A stretch of 64,000 bases of DNA, from the NCBI RefSeq assembly GCF_022682495.2, contig NC_071396.1:17233735-17297734 (forward strand), in the 5' to 3' direction. This DNA is from Desmodus rotundus. Lineage: Eukaryota; Chordata; Mammalia; Chiroptera; Phyllostomidae. Of the stretch, positions 1 through 13,566 are shown one piece after another. Within the stretch, counting starts at the first letter, position 1. Every line of letters starts with the position of its first letter. The position numbers and the translations under genes were made by a program. The notes below the pieces were generated by a model, which saw nothing but the letters and a program-made list of their open reading frames with translations, was not told where the DNA came from and ran no database searches.

Positions 1-61
1 GCACATAGCCGTTGTGTAATTAATGTGGTAACTACTTTTGTTATTAAAAATTAAGTAGTAG

Positions 62-258
62 TGCCCTGGCTGGTGTGGCTCATTGGATTGAGTGCCAGCC
101 TGTGAACTGAAGGGTCGCTGGTTCAATTCTTGGTCAGGGCACATGCCTGGGTTGCAGGCCAGGTCCCCCGGTGAGGGCATGAGAGAGGCAACCACACATT
201 GTTGTTTCTCCCCCTCTCTTTCTCCCTCCCTTCCCCTCTAAAAACAAATAAAACCTTA
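62..258 (+). mobile_element. Ves-type bat SINE with 18-bp target duplication
   Basis: The head matches the tRNA-derived Ves SINE of bats (GCCCTGGCTGGTGTGGCTCA). A degenerate internal B box (GGTTCAATTCT) is followed by the tRNA-unrelated body and a CT-rich stretch, then an A-rich tail. The flanking 18 bases at 46-63 are repeated exactly at 259-276, a perfect target-site duplication, so this is a complete and fairly recent L1-mobilised insertion. It carries no protein. Confidence 0.95.
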
Positions 259-276
259 AAAAATTAAGTAGTAGTG

Positions 277-3200
277 TAGAGTATATTTTTCAAACTTAAA
301 TGGTAACAATTTGCCAGTTCCAGCAAAAAGATAGTATGTAAATGGTGCCCCATTTAATAGTCAGAGACTTTGTTGATATATATAAATATCTCTAAAGTGT
401 TCACTAAATTTAAGCAAATAGTTAAATTGTAACAAGACGCAATATCCCGTATAGAGCATATACAAACACAAAATATCAATTGTATTATGAATAGTGATAA
501 TATTTAGAGGGAAAATGTCCTGTTTGCTTAGCATTTAGGAAAAGTGAATGGGATGACAAATAGCCTGTGTGGCATCCTAAGTATGGTGACAAAAGCAACC
601 GCATTCCATGGAAATCGTCACACAAGGAAAACAATCCACCAACATGCAAGTGTCATATTTGGAACTAAAAATGTGCAGAGTGTTTTTTTTTTTACTTTGA
701 GGAAATGGCACACTATAGTACATGTGATAAATAGTGATGTATTGAATCCCAATATTCAGACACGTTATTTGAAAATGATGGAAACATATAGCCATAGGGG
801 AGGATTCGAATCATGGTCTTTGGGAACACGTCTTCTCTCGCCGCTGGGAGAGGCCTCTGAGAGCAGACGTTGTCAGCAGAATTCTCAGGAGACTCCCTGG
901 GCCCTGGCCCCCAAGTCCTGGCTCTGCGCGATTCCCTCGTGTTCGGTGGGTGCAGGGAGATTTGAACATCACGGTCAACGTGCCTGCTCCTTAGGTTAGA
1001 TTCTGTGACTGTACTAGCAGAAGGCAGGGAGAGATTTCAAAAGACAGGAATTCTCCCGCTGGCCTTGTGGATGTCAGTTGTCATGTTGGAGGGGGAGGGG
1101 GACATACGGCTAGGACTTGAGGGCACCTTCTTGGAGCTGAGCCCCGGCTGACAGACGGCATGAAAGGGGTGGACACAGTCCTGTGACACCAAGGCCCTGG
1201 TGTCTGGCGGTGATCAGTGAGTTTGGAAGAGGACCCTGCGCCGCATGGGAGAACAGGACTCTCACCCACAGCTCAGTTGCAGGTGGGCTCCTCGGCAGAG
1301 GACCCGGTGGCGTGCCTCGTGACCCAAAGAAACTGCAAGGTCATGAATTTGTGCTGTTTCAGCCGCTACATCTGCGGTCACTTTCTGCACAGTCTTCTCA
1401 GTGGCTGAAGTCCCCACCGCGTTAATGGAGCGCACCCGCAAGTTTGTGCGTAAATGTTCGTTCAGTAAAAAAAATGTACAAGATTTTTTAACTGGTTTTA
1501 GGATGTGTTATAATAAAATCTAAAGACCTTCTAGCTAAGCCCTTTCTATGACTCATAGCAGAAAAAAATCCATTAAAATTATTACTTATGTCCAAGGTGA
1601 ACTAAAGAATAGGAAATGAAAAAGTACTGAGATTCATTTCATTCTGTAAGTCACCTGAGGATTTTATTTTGCCTGATTGCACTGTATTTTAGGAAGAAAA
1701 TTGAGAAAGGATTATGACATGTATCCTTGGCTGATGAAGCACGGGAGAGAATCAGTAAATTAAGTGGCATTTACAGCAGACTGCAGCGGCTTTTGCCGGC
1801 TGTAATATCTAATTAAAGCAGTAAAATGAACCCTCCGTTTTTTATAACAACTAAAACTAAAGCATGAAGTAAATCTCTTCTTAAGACTTCTAAATCCTCT
1901 CTCCATCACTTTCTAGCATGAGTCATGTTAACTTTTAATTAGTTTGGTGAGGAATTTCAACGTGATGAGGTACAGACCAAGTTTGAATTGTGCAAGTTCT
2001 GCTCCCCACCTGTTCCACATCGAACCCTATTTCTTGCGGAGTACCCATTTTTCAGTGATATCTTGTCCAAATTCCAGAACTTTTCCCTGGTTTTAGCTGT
2101 TTGAATAGCTTCATTAGGGTATTTAAGCTCACTCCTCAGGTTCTCACACGGTGGAAAGGAGAGAAGCCCTGGGGACTCTGGAAGGACGCGGACCCCACCT
2201 CCCGCGAGAGTTTCCCATTTGTGACGCGATCCCCCCGCAAATGTTCCGTCTCCGCATATCATCACAATGGGAGTTAGGAGTCAACTTCCGAATTTTGAGG
2301 AGACGTGAACATTCAGCCCCCAGCAGGACCAGTGATGAATCCAACTTCAGGTTCAGCCGCTGAAAGAATTAACGAGCTCTCTTTTTCCTATGCTTAATAC
2401 TGGTTTCATCGATTTGGGCTGGAATGTGCCTGCAGGTGTATCACATTAATGTATTTTTGTTGGTGATATACTATAAAATACCGTCGTTATGGGAGAACAT
2501 TCTCACCTTCATCATTCATTGAGGAACGAGTAACAATGCCTAAGGAATTGATGTGATTTTTCTTGACTTTAAATATAAATCCCTCATATAGCCCTCATAC
2601 CTGAGTTACCTGAGGCTCAGTTTCAAAGTCACCTGGTGAGTGTTTCTCGGTTATCAGTGGGACACGCCCCACCACGTTACAATGATTGTTCGTAATCGTG
2701 AACCCTACTCAGAAGGATTGAGGGCATCGCGGCTCGGTCAGTACAACATACAGGTGTGGAATTGTATATATATATGCATATGTATATATATATAATTGGA
2801 CTACAGGCACATATGTGTAATTATATACATGGGGCTACATGTGTATACTATATAATTACACACACATGTATAAAATAAATAAATTGGTCTACATTCAACT
2901 CTTGCAACTTCTTTCCAGCGTGCCTTGAGAAGCTGGTCACCGAGGGAGCTGAGCTCACAGTGGGGCCGGGGACGCTGTTCCTGTGCACCCTGTTGACAGT
3001 GGTGTTGCCAGCAGAACATTATTGCAAGTCCTGTGGTTGGGGGCGGAGGGCGGGAGGAAGCACAGGCAAAATGTGATTAAATTGGCTGTTGTGAAATTTG
3101 GCTAAAACCCCGCAATATCTGCTTTTACTTTTTTATATATTAAGTGCCAGAGGTCTTGGGAAGTAATAAGTTTATTGCCTTAAATGTAAATTGCATGAAG

Positions 3201-4379
3201 AGATATAACTTTAAGAAATTATTTGACCATACATTCATATTGAAGAAGAATATTTATCTTTCCAATTTTTTTTTATTTTTACCATGATCTAATCCATTCT
3301 TCAAGCAGCAGCAGTAAATAACTTTAAAAAGTATGTTAGGAAAAGCATATGCTTAATGCAAATTGTGGACTCAGCTAAAACTCCTACTTAAAACAGCCAG
3401 AATCACTGTTAGAACCAAAAAAAAAAAAAAAAAAAGAGTGTAGGAATATCCCAGGTGACAGAGATTCGGAGAGAGAAACCAGCATAATCACATGAGCGAT
3501 GTGGTGGCAGGGCCTAAGGAAGAGGTGCAGGTCCCCTGTCACCAGGGCCGGAGGGGCAGTGGGCCAGCTCACTGGCAGTTGTCCCCATGGGGCACTGGGA
3601 GCTGCTCCTCCATGGAGCAAAGCCAGGCTGCCTGGTGTCGGTGGTTAACAAACAGGGTCCTGTGACAATAGAGCCACGTGTTTTACACGGATTCAGAGTA
3701 AAATTAGCCTACCTATATGCCAGGACTCTCTAGAATCAAAGGTAAGTGTGATTGTTAGCACCAGCAAGAGCTTTGGTGCACCTGGCAGAGCAAACTCATC
3801 TCAACGCTAGCCTGAGGGATCTTTCCCAAACCAGGGCCTCAGGTTGTTCCCACGGAAGAAACAGCCCTGCGGTAGAGACAGTGCTGACGGACTTGAAGAG
3901 GACGTGAGGGAAATGTGCCTTACAGGTGAACCCCGCACACTGGAGGGTCCAGTCCTGCAAGCTCCAACTGGGATAATGCACACACACAAAACTGTGCAAT
4001 ATTCATACTTCATATACTTCACCAAGAGAATAAAAATTACATGACAAAGTAAACACTGTTAACATAAATAACATGGTTTCAGATAGCACTTCTCCAACCA
4101 AAACCAAAGATAGAAATTTATATTACAATTTAGTGAATGTGTTAAATATCATACATACGCAAATGAGGAAAGAATTGTTAAATGTTAGGATAGGTTTTAG
4201 GAAATTGCCTACAATTCATACAAAAAGAAATGAAAAGATAATAAAGCTGGAGATAATGGCAGGAAGAATAAGAAAGCTGAGCATATAGATTCTAATAGTG
4301 GAGAAAGAGCAATAAAGATAGTGGGTAATGAGCATCATGCAAATAATTTTTTAAGATCTGATTAAATGCATGACTATTT
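277..4379. other. Unrecognised non-coding stretch
   Basis: I see no exon, RNA gene or confidently named repeat. A 151-codon open frame at 544-999 starts with GTG, matches nothing I know and changes composition midway, so it is not called. An AT-dinucleotide patch (2761-2796), a run of about 20 A (around 3418-3436) and a small CpG cluster (2183-2260) are the only notable local features. Other frames here are under 110 codons. Confidence 0.6.
2761..2796. repeat. AT-rich dinucleotide repeat
   Basis: Imperfect (TA)n array interrupted by GCATATG, partly self-complementary. AT alternation continues weakly to about 2880. It is low-complexity sequence with no evident function. Confidence 0.8.
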
Positions 4380-5230
4380 AGATAAAATATTAGGGAAAAC
4401 AGAGATGACGCCACCTGTGGACATAGTGTTGAGAGATGGCAGACAGCAAAGAACAAAGAAGAAGAAAACTCCCCACAAAGGAGCAGTGACCAGACTTGAG
4501 ACCAGAGCTCACCGCACAGCAAAGACAGAAGCTGCAGGAGACAGTCTCCAAGGTGCTGAAGGAAATAACTGTCAAGTCTACATTTAACTTAGCTCTGATT
4601 CAAGGGTCACAGTAGTGGAAAGGAAAACATTACACATAACGAAGAATGACCTTGCCAATTCCAGTGCTCACGAAAAGAGTAATAGCTGGACTGTACTTTA
4701 GAAAGGACAGAAGTTAACCCCATCATTCTGAAGTAGGATAAAGAAAAAATTGTATGTTAAGAAGTTAGTTGTTAACATAAATTACCATCAACTCAAAAAA
4801 AAAAAAACAAACAATGATAACAGTAACTGTTTGGGAGGGTTAATAGCCAGGAGAACTGACGGCGAGAACAGCGTGAAAAGTAGTGGTTAAGTAACGAGAG
4901 TCGCAGCGCTCTGTGGTCCTGCTGTGGGAGAGAGCTGGGGTCCAATGGACATTAAATATTTAAGAAAACTACTAAGAAAAAATAAAAAATGTAAAAATTC
5001 TATAGTACATAAGAAATAGTCAAATCTTAAATTGACAGAAGGCAGGAAAGATGAATAAACAAAAGAAAAGTCAGCTTAAATAAAAATAGAATATGGTAGG
5101 TTAATTAAAGTATAAAATATTCAAATAGCAAAGTACACAGTTTTGCTATATACAGTGAATGTAAGATTATCAAGGAAAACCATGTTTGGAACAAAACAAC
5201 TACTAAATAAAAGCAATAAAAATAGTTAAA
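4380..5230 (+). mobile_element. Probable ancient L1/HAL1 ORF1 relic
   Basis: A-rich sense-strand sequence. The segment near 4545-4590 (AAGGTGCTGAAGGAAATAAC and following) resembles the C-terminal ORF1 region of old mammalian L1/HAL1 elements. Later segments resemble the end of ORF1 and the following 3' region. The frame is thoroughly broken. The match is from memory and weak; it could instead be unrelated A-rich DNA. Confidence 0.4.
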
Positions 5231-7675
5231 TTCAATTGTTGATACCCTGGATATTAACCAAAGTCTTAATAATCAGAAACTATTTATTCACGAAAACTGG
5301 CAAAATCTCAGTAAGAGCAGAGATGTGTGATATTTTATGTTGCCGCATCCCCACCTCACGGCCCAGCAGCGAGGGAGGAGCCGGGCTTGGCCTGGTACCT
5401 GGCAGGTCGTCTGTGTTGTCACAGATGCCAAGACCCTGTCTTTTCTGTCGGCGCTGTTCCACTGTCTATATGTACTGCCTCCTCTTTACCTGCTCATCCA
5501 CTGATGGGCTCCGTCACGCTGCAGAGAACACAGCCGGGCCCATGTCTTCAAACTAGTGTTTTCTTCAGCTAAATACCCAGCAGTGGAAAGCTGATTTGGT
5601 TGTGATTGAATTTTTTTGTCTTCATCATACATACCATTTTCCTGTTTTTTTAAGTGGTAATTTTTTAGGTGGGCCAGACATTGTGGGTTTTACCTGACTG
5701 GTGTCAAAAAATTTTATGTATTTCAATAAATATTCCTAGGCCTCATCTGAGTGGCAGTGAAGTCATTTGAAAGCAGTTTGATCTTTTTGGTTCCTAGTTT
5801 AGGTTTGCTAGTCAGGATGAAAGCAACACGTAACTGAGGACCAACTTGGCTTCACTACTGAGGGAAAACCCTTCCAGCTACACTGCCCAGGGCCCAGGAC
5901 TGCAGAGGGCTCCTGCACTGGCTGGTGGGAACAGCACAGCCCCCACGTGCACCGAGAGTCACCCCTCCACAGGGGTCTCTTTCCCAGCCTCAGTCAGGGT
6001 GCTCACAGGATGCCCCTGGGCATGTCTGGAGCTCTCTCCTTGGGCGGCTTCCTGTGTGGGCTCCACAGCCGCCCAGCTGTGTCTCCTCGGTTGAGGGAGT
6101 TGGACAGGCTTTCCCAGGCTCCCACTTGTACCAGAGTGTGCGGACTCTCTCCAGACAGTGAGCTGAGCAACCGTAAGATTTACCTCATTTCCTTCTATCT
6201 CAGAGATCACCATCTTTTATTGCCTGATAGCCAATGTCTTGAAAATTAGTATTTCATTTATTTTAAATTGTTTCAGAGGGAGCATAAATCCAGCACATAT
6301 CGCCCATCTCGGCAGGAGGCAGACGTGCGGCCTTGCTCTGCAATAGTTTCAGAGGTGTTAAAACAGGTCGCTTATCATCCCTGGTTAGTGATTCCCTGAA
6401 GTTCTACTGCCATTGCCCCTTCTGTTCCAAATGATACGGTCATTCAGCAACTGTGCTATTTATTACCAGTTAGTGATGCAGTCTCAACTTTTTCACAGCT
6501 TTGCAACCTTGGAAAACCATGCCAAACAAAACAGACTAACAAAGACAAATAAACAAGAACCTGCAAGGCTATTCTTTGTATGCATCCTGAGGCCCAAATA
6601 AGATGTCAGCCCAGGGAACTTCCTGCAGGCCAGTTTCAAGGACTGTGGGCGTCTCTTCCTTAGACCTGGGGCGAAGCTTGCCTAAACGATCTCCAACACG
6701 TTGGACATCTGGACTGTGTCCATTGGTTTGTCGGATGGGACAAAGGTCTCAAGGTCTGCGCCAATCTTACTAAATGCTATTCTTGCTAAATGTCAAAATA
6801 TAGCACAGTATTTTGCAGACCAGCTATAAACAGGATGAGCTTGACAGGAACTCAATATAAATGTAGCTAAGAGCAAAGAAGAAATCAACACAGCTATATA
6901 ATGATATAAGCAATGGCTAAGACTCCCTTCCCTTAGAGAGAGCTTTTTGGATGTGAATCCCCTGTCACTTCAAATCAGTTAAATAAAACTACCTTGGGAC
7001 AACCACGTCTTGTTCTTAAGTAAAACACCCCAAACGGTGAACCCCTTGAGTTGGGTAACAGGTTTACCTTCCAAGTACAAGAACACCTGCAGGCAGAAGT
7101 AGTTGGCAGACCCCCCTCATACCTGCAGCGGCAGAGGAAAGGAGCAAAGCCACAGAGGGAAGAGCACTCTGACCTCCTCTGCTGCCACCTCAGGGTGCCA
7201 TCCGTGGGTGCTCTGACTGGTGTTCTGTCAGAGCTTCAACTTTCCTGGCCCGCCTGTGCTGTTTCTCTGGAGGATGGAATGAAAAGAGCTCCCCCAAGAG
7301 TTTAGCAGGTGACCTACAGCCCAATATCTTCGTTTCTTGATTGTTTTTGATTTATTCTTTTGAGATTAATTTTTAAAAAACATATCATTAGAAATTAGGG
7401 CTTTAGAACTTGTCTGCATTATTGTTTATTTACTGACTCCAGATTGGTGTCTAGATGCCACACAAAATTTCTCCACTTGAAAGTTTGTAAATTACTTAAG
7501 TTCCTGTTCTTTGGGCCACAGATACTTAATTCCCTCAGTCACTTCTCCAAACTCATTGACAAACATGAATGCCTTATATGGACAGATGATAATTTTTGAA
7601 ATTGTTTCCATTACACTGTGAAAATATTGTGTGCTACCATCTCTTATTGAACCACTTTGTTAAAAGAACCATACA
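5231..7675. other. Unrecognised non-coding stretch
   Basis: No gene is supported. Three overlapping short frames at 5846-6249 come from one GC-richer patch and cancel each other as candidates. The stretch near 5540-5590 faintly resembles the antisense 3' part of an old L1, but is too short to delimit. Confidence 0.5.
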
Positions 7676-7881
7676 ACCCTGGCTGGTGTGGCTCAGTGGA
7701 TTGAGTGCCAACCTGTGAACCAAAGGCTCACTGGTTCGGTTCCCAGTCAGGGCACATGCCTGGATTGTGGGCCAGGTCCCCAGTGGGGGGACCTGCGAGA
7801 GGCAATCACACATTGATGTTTCTCTCCCTCTCTCCTTCCCTTCCCCTCTCTGAAAATAAATAAATAAAATCTTTAAAAAAT
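7676..7881 (+). mobile_element. Ves-type bat SINE
   Basis: Full Ves structure: head CCCTGGCTGGTGTGGCTCAG, B-box-like GGTTCGGTTCC, the GGGCACATGCCTGG body, a CT-rich stretch and a TAAA-rich tail. A 9-bp duplication flanks it with one transition: AACCATACA at 7667-7675 and AATCATACA at 7882-7890. Orientation is sense. Confidence 0.93.
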
Positions 7882-7890
7882 AATCATACA

Positions 7891-8800
7891 TGTTTAAAAT
7901 ATGACAGATATTTTCAGATTGTTATACATATATATAAGCCAGCTTAGAAAATATGAAATATATGTTCAAATTGATAGATAGTTGAGCACAAAGAACTAGA
8001 AATTGAATTATTCTATACCTGATAATTTCATGGCTCATCTTCATTAGGTTTTCTCTGTACTCTGTAGTCATGTACAGATTTTATTTAGATTTCCCACTAA
8101 GAAATTAGTGGCTTGCATTATTTGCTTTATGAATGAAAAATTCACTTGCTAGTTAACCAGCTTTGTTTGCTGCTTTTCAGTTCTGGTTATGATGTAAAGG
8201 GTTCATACATTTGCACCGGTGGAAGGGTGGAGGCCCTTAGGATAAACCTAGCGGTCAGCAGCGGCTTGACACACTCAGAGTACAACTGGGGAACCCGGTT
8301 TTCTCCTCGGGTTGCCAGGCCAGAGCGCCCAGCTCCGTAGCCCAGAGAAGAGCTTCCGAGCTCCCTGCACCGCTGAGAAGTCTGCTGTTTGCTCTCACAG
8401 CTAATGCTGGAGCCCCTGCTGCGGGGCTCTGGGCAACACTACACTGAAGTTAATAGTGCGCGCAGAAGAGTGGCCCTCCGCTAGGGGAGGCTTATCTCCA
8501 GGTGCACAGGGACAGCGCGGAAGGTCGCTCCAAGGACAGCGCTCAGCTGTTGAGAGCCTGATCTGGGTGAGAGCCTCGGAAAGGAACTAGAAGATTTAAG
8601 AAAAGTATACTATTTCTTTTCATCACTGCTGACACAAAATCTTTCTTATTTGCATTCTCTGAGTTGATCTCATAGAGATTTATTTATTTTCTGCTACAGT
8701 AGTAATTATGGTTAGAAATGCTAAGGCTTGAAACAAATGTAACAGCACAGGTCTAATGTTCTGTTGACTTAAAAAAACCCTTTTCCTCTTTCCTTCAAAT
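7891..8800. other. Unrecognised non-coding stretch
   Basis: I see nothing here that supports a gene or a named repeat. A GC-richer section at 8200-8580 has only short open frames. Confidence 0.5.
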
Positions 8801-8960
8801 TTCGCTCTATCATTTACTAGCTGGACAGTTTTTATACTTGGTGAGGCTAAATTATAATATCAGTAAAGCTGTGTAAAGGTCACTTACTTGGAATAATTTA
8901 GAAAATGCCTAACTTCCCAGCACATAGTGTCAGGAAAACAGTAAATTCTATTGTTATCTG
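8801..8960 (+). repeat. MIR-like ancient SINE relic
   Basis: The order of short motifs (tttactagctg, an AT-rich middle with the cue gtaaa, then cacatagtgtcaggaaaacag-type 3' words) fits a decayed MIR core and 3' end. No target duplication survives. The family assignment is by eye. Confidence 0.5.
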
Positions 8961-9339
8961 TTCCTGTGACTCGTTCGCTTGTACATGTGTAACCTGGCCA
9001 GTCCGAACCCGAACAGGCCACTAGTATCTGAGCTCCACAAGGAGAGGCTCCCACACGGTTCCGGAGCTGAGCCCAGGACTAGCCAGTCCACAGGATAGTT
9101 CTGTGCTGTCTGCCCCGCGCTCAGCCTTCAGCTTTCTGCTCTGCGTCCCATTCATCCCTCAGCCTCTGGCCAGAACTCCTGATGCCTCAGTGCGCACACA
9201 GGCCTGGGGGAAGACAGAGTGCGGCTCCTGTGGCAGCATTTCCAGACATTCCCGGTGGTGCCAGTGCCGCTGGGTCATGGTCCCCGGTGTTATTTATGAC
9301 GTTTCTTTTGCTGTCCATGCCCTTTTTCTGGCCTTCCTT

Positions 9340-10255
9340 GGTTATATCTACAATTACTCATCTTTTTGAGAAACTGCCAAATTGTTTTCTCGAGTTGCTG
9401 GACTATTTTACATTCCTACTGCTGATGTCTCGAGATCCTAGTTTTTCCATATCCTCATCATTTGTTACTGCACATTTTTGATTGCAGTCATCCTAGTATT
9501 TAGGAAATGTTATTTCACTGTGGTTTTGCCTAGTGGCCGATGGTGTTGAGCATCTCCCCATGACCATTTGTATAAAATATTGGGAGAAATGCCTGACCAA
9601 ACTTTTGTGCATTTGTAATTGAGTTATGTTTTTACCATGGAGCTGTAAGATGTCATTTTCCATTGTGAATTTTAGACCCTTACCAGATATACGATTTTCA
9701 AATATTTTCTCCCACTCTGTATTTATCTTTCTATTGTCTTGATAGTATCATTTGAGGTATAAAAGTTTTTAATTTGAGGAAGTCCAATTTGTTTTTCTTT
9801 GGTTTCTTATGTGTTGGGTGTCATAGCTAAGAAACCATTGCCTAGTCCAAGGTTACAAAGATATACACGTTTTCTATTCTAGGAATGTTACAGTTTTTCC
9901 TCTTAAATTTATGTCCTCGGTCAATTTTGAGTTAATTTTTCCTATGATGTGTGTTAGGGGTTATTTTTTCCACTGGATTTACTGTTGTCCCAGCACCACT
10001 TGTGGAAAACACGATCCGCCACTCATCAAATTGTCGTGGCATCCCGGCCAGCTCTCCATTGCCTGCGGACGTATGAGTTTACTTCTGTGCTCTCAGCTTA
10101 TTCCATCAGTCTACACAGATCCAGCTCTATACCAGGACTGCACTGCCTTCATTTCATTAGCTTGTAGTAACTTTGAAATTGGTGAGTTCTAGTGCTACCA
10201 CTCTGTTCTTTTTCCAGATGTACATGGTTATCCCAGCTGTCTTGCATTTGCATAT
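9340..10255 (-). mobile_element. Old L1 3' portion, antisense
   Basis: Read on the minus strand this is the ORF2 3' end and 3' UTR of an older L1M-type element. Landmarks on the plus strand are TTTTTGAGAAACTGCCAAAT near 9362, the 'aaatattttctcccactctg' stretch near 9700, the 'taagaaaccattgcctagtcc' stretch near 9828 and the 'agcaccacttgtgg' words near 9990. All occur in the order expected for reverse-oriented L1. Frames are destroyed. It predates the Ves SINEs by divergence. Confidence 0.75.
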
Positions 10256-11109
10256 GAATTTTAGGACCAACTCTCTGGCACTTTCTCCTTTCTTATGCTA
10301 TTAAAATCCCACACCCATCCTGGAAACAAACCAGGAAGCAGTGGCACCGGCAGATTGATAAGGCGCTCTCTGAAATCTGTCACTTTTCCTAATCATCCCT
10401 CTCTGAGAGATGCTGGCTCTTCAAGGGACAGAATCCACTTCACATGGAACATTCCTCTGCCATTGCTTAGGCTGCCCATGGAAACCTACCCAGTAAGACC
10501 AGTGAGGTTCCTGGGTACCTCTCCAGAGTATTCACTGAGTTCTTCCTAAAACACGTGTCTACCCACCCCTGTTCCTCCAACAGTCAGAGCTGAAGGGACT
10601 TTACCAGTTCATTTGCTGTGTGCCCAGTTTAACACTGCAGTCCTGGTGAACAGCTCTCTCATGGCTGGGGTTTCAGCCAGGGTTTCATCCAGGGGGTTGA
10701 TTTTCGAGTAAGCTGATTTACCTACCCCTCAGCTGTCCCAGGCAGGGCCAGGAACAGTCAGACCCTCGTGAGTCCTTCCCTGGTTGCAGCAATCCCTCTT
10801 TTCAGTGGTTTTCCATCACAAGCAGGGAGGTGAAAGTTACCAACCTCTTAGCAACAGTTGAACAGTAACCACACAGTTCTCACAGATAACATCTGCCCAC
10901 AAGCAGGAGTCTGGCTGCAGTCCTTGATTTGAGATGACGTAACTCCCTGACACCAGCCACCGCTCAGTCGTTATGAGAGGCCCAGCTCCTCCTTGGCACA
11001 GATGACGCACACCAAGGAGTGCTGGCTTGACTCAGGAAGGCTCTGCCTTCCCTGAACAGAAGACACTTGTGGCTTCACATCTGCCGGAAGCTAGGGTGAC
11101 AGTGCCTGT
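10256..11109. other. Unrecognised non-coding stretch
   Basis: An 84-codon open frame at 10295-10549 and other short frames have no recognisable homology. No repeat is named here with confidence. Confidence 0.5.
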
Positions 11110-11340
11110 GTCACTCTACTCAGGTGGCTGGGACAAAGTGCTGTAGGCTGGGTGCCTTCAACAATGAGGCTTAGTTTCTCACAGCCCTGGGGCTAAATGT
11201 CCAAGGTCTAGGTTTGGGCAGGATTGGTTGCTTCTGATGGCTCATTCCATGGCTTGCAAATGGCCTACTGGGACTGTAATATGTGAACTTGCAGGGGACA
11301 CAATTCATCCCATAGCAGTAACACCCCTGAAAAACTGTTA
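11110..11340 (-). repeat. Ancient LTR-like mammalian repeat, antisense
   Basis: Words such as GGGACAAAGTGCTGTAGGCT, CTCACAGCCCTGGGGCT and GGGGACACAATTCATCCCAT occur in the order of a common placental repeat that I associate with MaLR/ERVL-type LTRs. Related copies lie at 19500-19855 (same orientation) and 50180-50500 (opposite). The exact family name is uncertain. Confidence 0.55.
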
Positions 11341-13524
11341 GCCAAGACCTACTGTCTTCCCTGAGCAAATCCTCACTTCACCATTACCAGGAAACGCGAG
11401 TATCCATTCCTGCTCCCACGGCAGGAAGTCTCTGCCCATGAGTTTAAAACACTGACTTTGAAACTATTGTCTGGACCAGACTCCCAGGCACATGAAAGAG
11501 TGTCCGAAATTGGCTTCTCTGCACATTCAAAACTGGTTAAGTTGCCCATCAGTTAACTCACTGAAAACCCACTGTGTGCGTGTTCGAATACAGCCTCCCA
11601 GAATGCTGTGAGCGCTGAGCCAAAGGGACTCCCACAGCTGTCCCCACTCGGGAGACAGTCCTTAAGACCGCACAGGTGACTTTATCTGCATTAAAAGTTT
11701 TATTTTAGAATAAGCAATTATTAACAGTGTATTAATGAAAGTCACTCATTATTTTTTACTATCTGGGTAATAATTAATTACATGAAAATGTCCACAGGAT
11801 TTAACAAGGTCAAGCAGGGAAAACAGGTACACACTGTACTAAGCCTGGCCTTATTCTTTGTAAGGTTGCTCTTCAGAGGGGAACTAACACTCAGCTGGCC
11901 TGGCCCCATGTCAGGGAGAAGGCAGTGTCCCCTGGTGGAGAGAACAATATGTGGAGGTAAGCAGGAAGCAACTTTTGTCTGAAAAACCTGGACGAAATGA
12001 TCAGACGTTATGTACACAACGTATGATAAACAGCTCTGCCTGCCCCACCCCACCCCCCTTTATTCTTTCACACTGATAATCTGCCTCCTGTATGGGGGAG
12101 GAGAGGCGAGGTGTGGGTGGCCCCTGCCATGTCCCCTCCTTTCTCCCAGGTCTCCTCCTACCCCTCCTCAGGGGCCACACAATGATCTGTAGCAGCAAGA
12201 CTGAGCTCTCTCAGAAGGATTTTGGGATTTTGGGTTTTTTACCAAAAACTGTTGGTTTATAAATAACTTTTCTCTCTACAGCAAGACTTTTTTTAAGCAA
12301 AGAAGACAGTTATCAACTAGTCAGGTGTTCCCCATCCTTTCCCAGGTTCTGGGCAGGCCCTTCCCTTGGGTCCCAACCCACGACCTATCCAGTTATATCC
12401 AGTTACAGACCTGGTCTAGTTTTATTATCTCTGAGCCCCACATTCTGATCATAGTACATTTTGTTTTCGTGTACAATTTAAAAACCCCTGATGATTAGGT
12501 AGCTTGCTTTTCAGTATTCAGATGGAGGAGTATGTATATAACTATAAACCCACTTATTTTCTTGTTTTATTGGCCCATATGAGTGAATAATGAATGGTAG
12601 GACTCTATGATCTGTTTCACTCTCTGTGAAGCATTACAGTCATTATGTACTTTAGGATATCTATTAATGGCAACAATATCTTGCAAAAACTCTCACTAAA
12701 AATTTTTCAACTTGGAGAAAAGAAATATAACGCACTGGGACACAGAAGGCCAAGAGCAAGTACTTAGAGTCCCTGAGAGCAGAGCTTAAGAGATGCAATC
12801 ACATATAATGTGCTGTTTGAATTTCAAGTTCTGAACTTCTGGTGCTGAAATCAGGAACACTTCATAAGAATCCAGCTCTCTTTTGACTTTCTACCATCCT
12901 GAGATCAATGTCAGCGAGCTGATAATAACTCCCGTAGATCCAATGGCTATGCATATGGTTGGACAAGATGGCTACACAAATAAACCTTGACGTGAATAAA
13001 TCTGTTGTCAGCCCAGTGTAACTGAGCATCTGCTGGTGCTGTAATAGGTTCATACAACACAGAATGACTGGCTCACTACAAACATTGGCAAAAAGTGAGA
13101 GAACCCTTAAGCCCCAAATTTGTCTAAAAACAGACATTAACCATCCTAATGTATTTCTACTTTTGTACTCCTATTAATATTTGTTATGGGCTTTCCAAAA
13201 ACCTACAGAGGATTATAAGTTTGTGTCACTTTTAAGGGCACATATAAAATATAGCGCCTTTCTTCCAGAAATTTTAGAATCTTATTCAGACAAGAACTAG
13301 ATATACAGAGTAATTGGCATGTTTACACAGGAAGTATGGACAAAAATAGAGATGTCTTTCCTTTTTTTGAAGGGACGTGCCACTCATAATTAGGATGAGG
13401 CTAGAAAACCCAAAATTGAGTTTTGAGGAACTGAAAGAATAGATTGCAAAGATGAGAGCGAACCTTTCTCTGCAGAGGTGACGTGATTGTTGAGCCCAAG
13501 CGCAGTTTAACAGCAATCGGGATA

Positions 13525-13526
<2 letters not shown>
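11341..13526. other. Unrecognised non-coding stretch
   Basis: Short open frames occur (for example 11778-12053 and 12862-13137, both minus), none recognisable. No RNA gene or clear repeat was seen. The sequence is AT-rich with a pyrimidine-rich segment near 12030-12180. Confidence 0.5.

Positions 13527-13561
<35 letters not shown>
13527..13561. repeat. (TG)n microsatellite
   Basis: About 17 uninterrupted TG units. A pure array of this length is expected to vary in copy number between individuals. Confidence 0.97.

Positions 13562-13566
<5 letters not shown>

Noticed and set aside
544..999. 151-codon open frame in non-repeat DNA
   Set aside because: It starts with GTG, changes composition midway, has no recognisable domain and no splice context. 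Chance frames of this size are expected in 64 kb.
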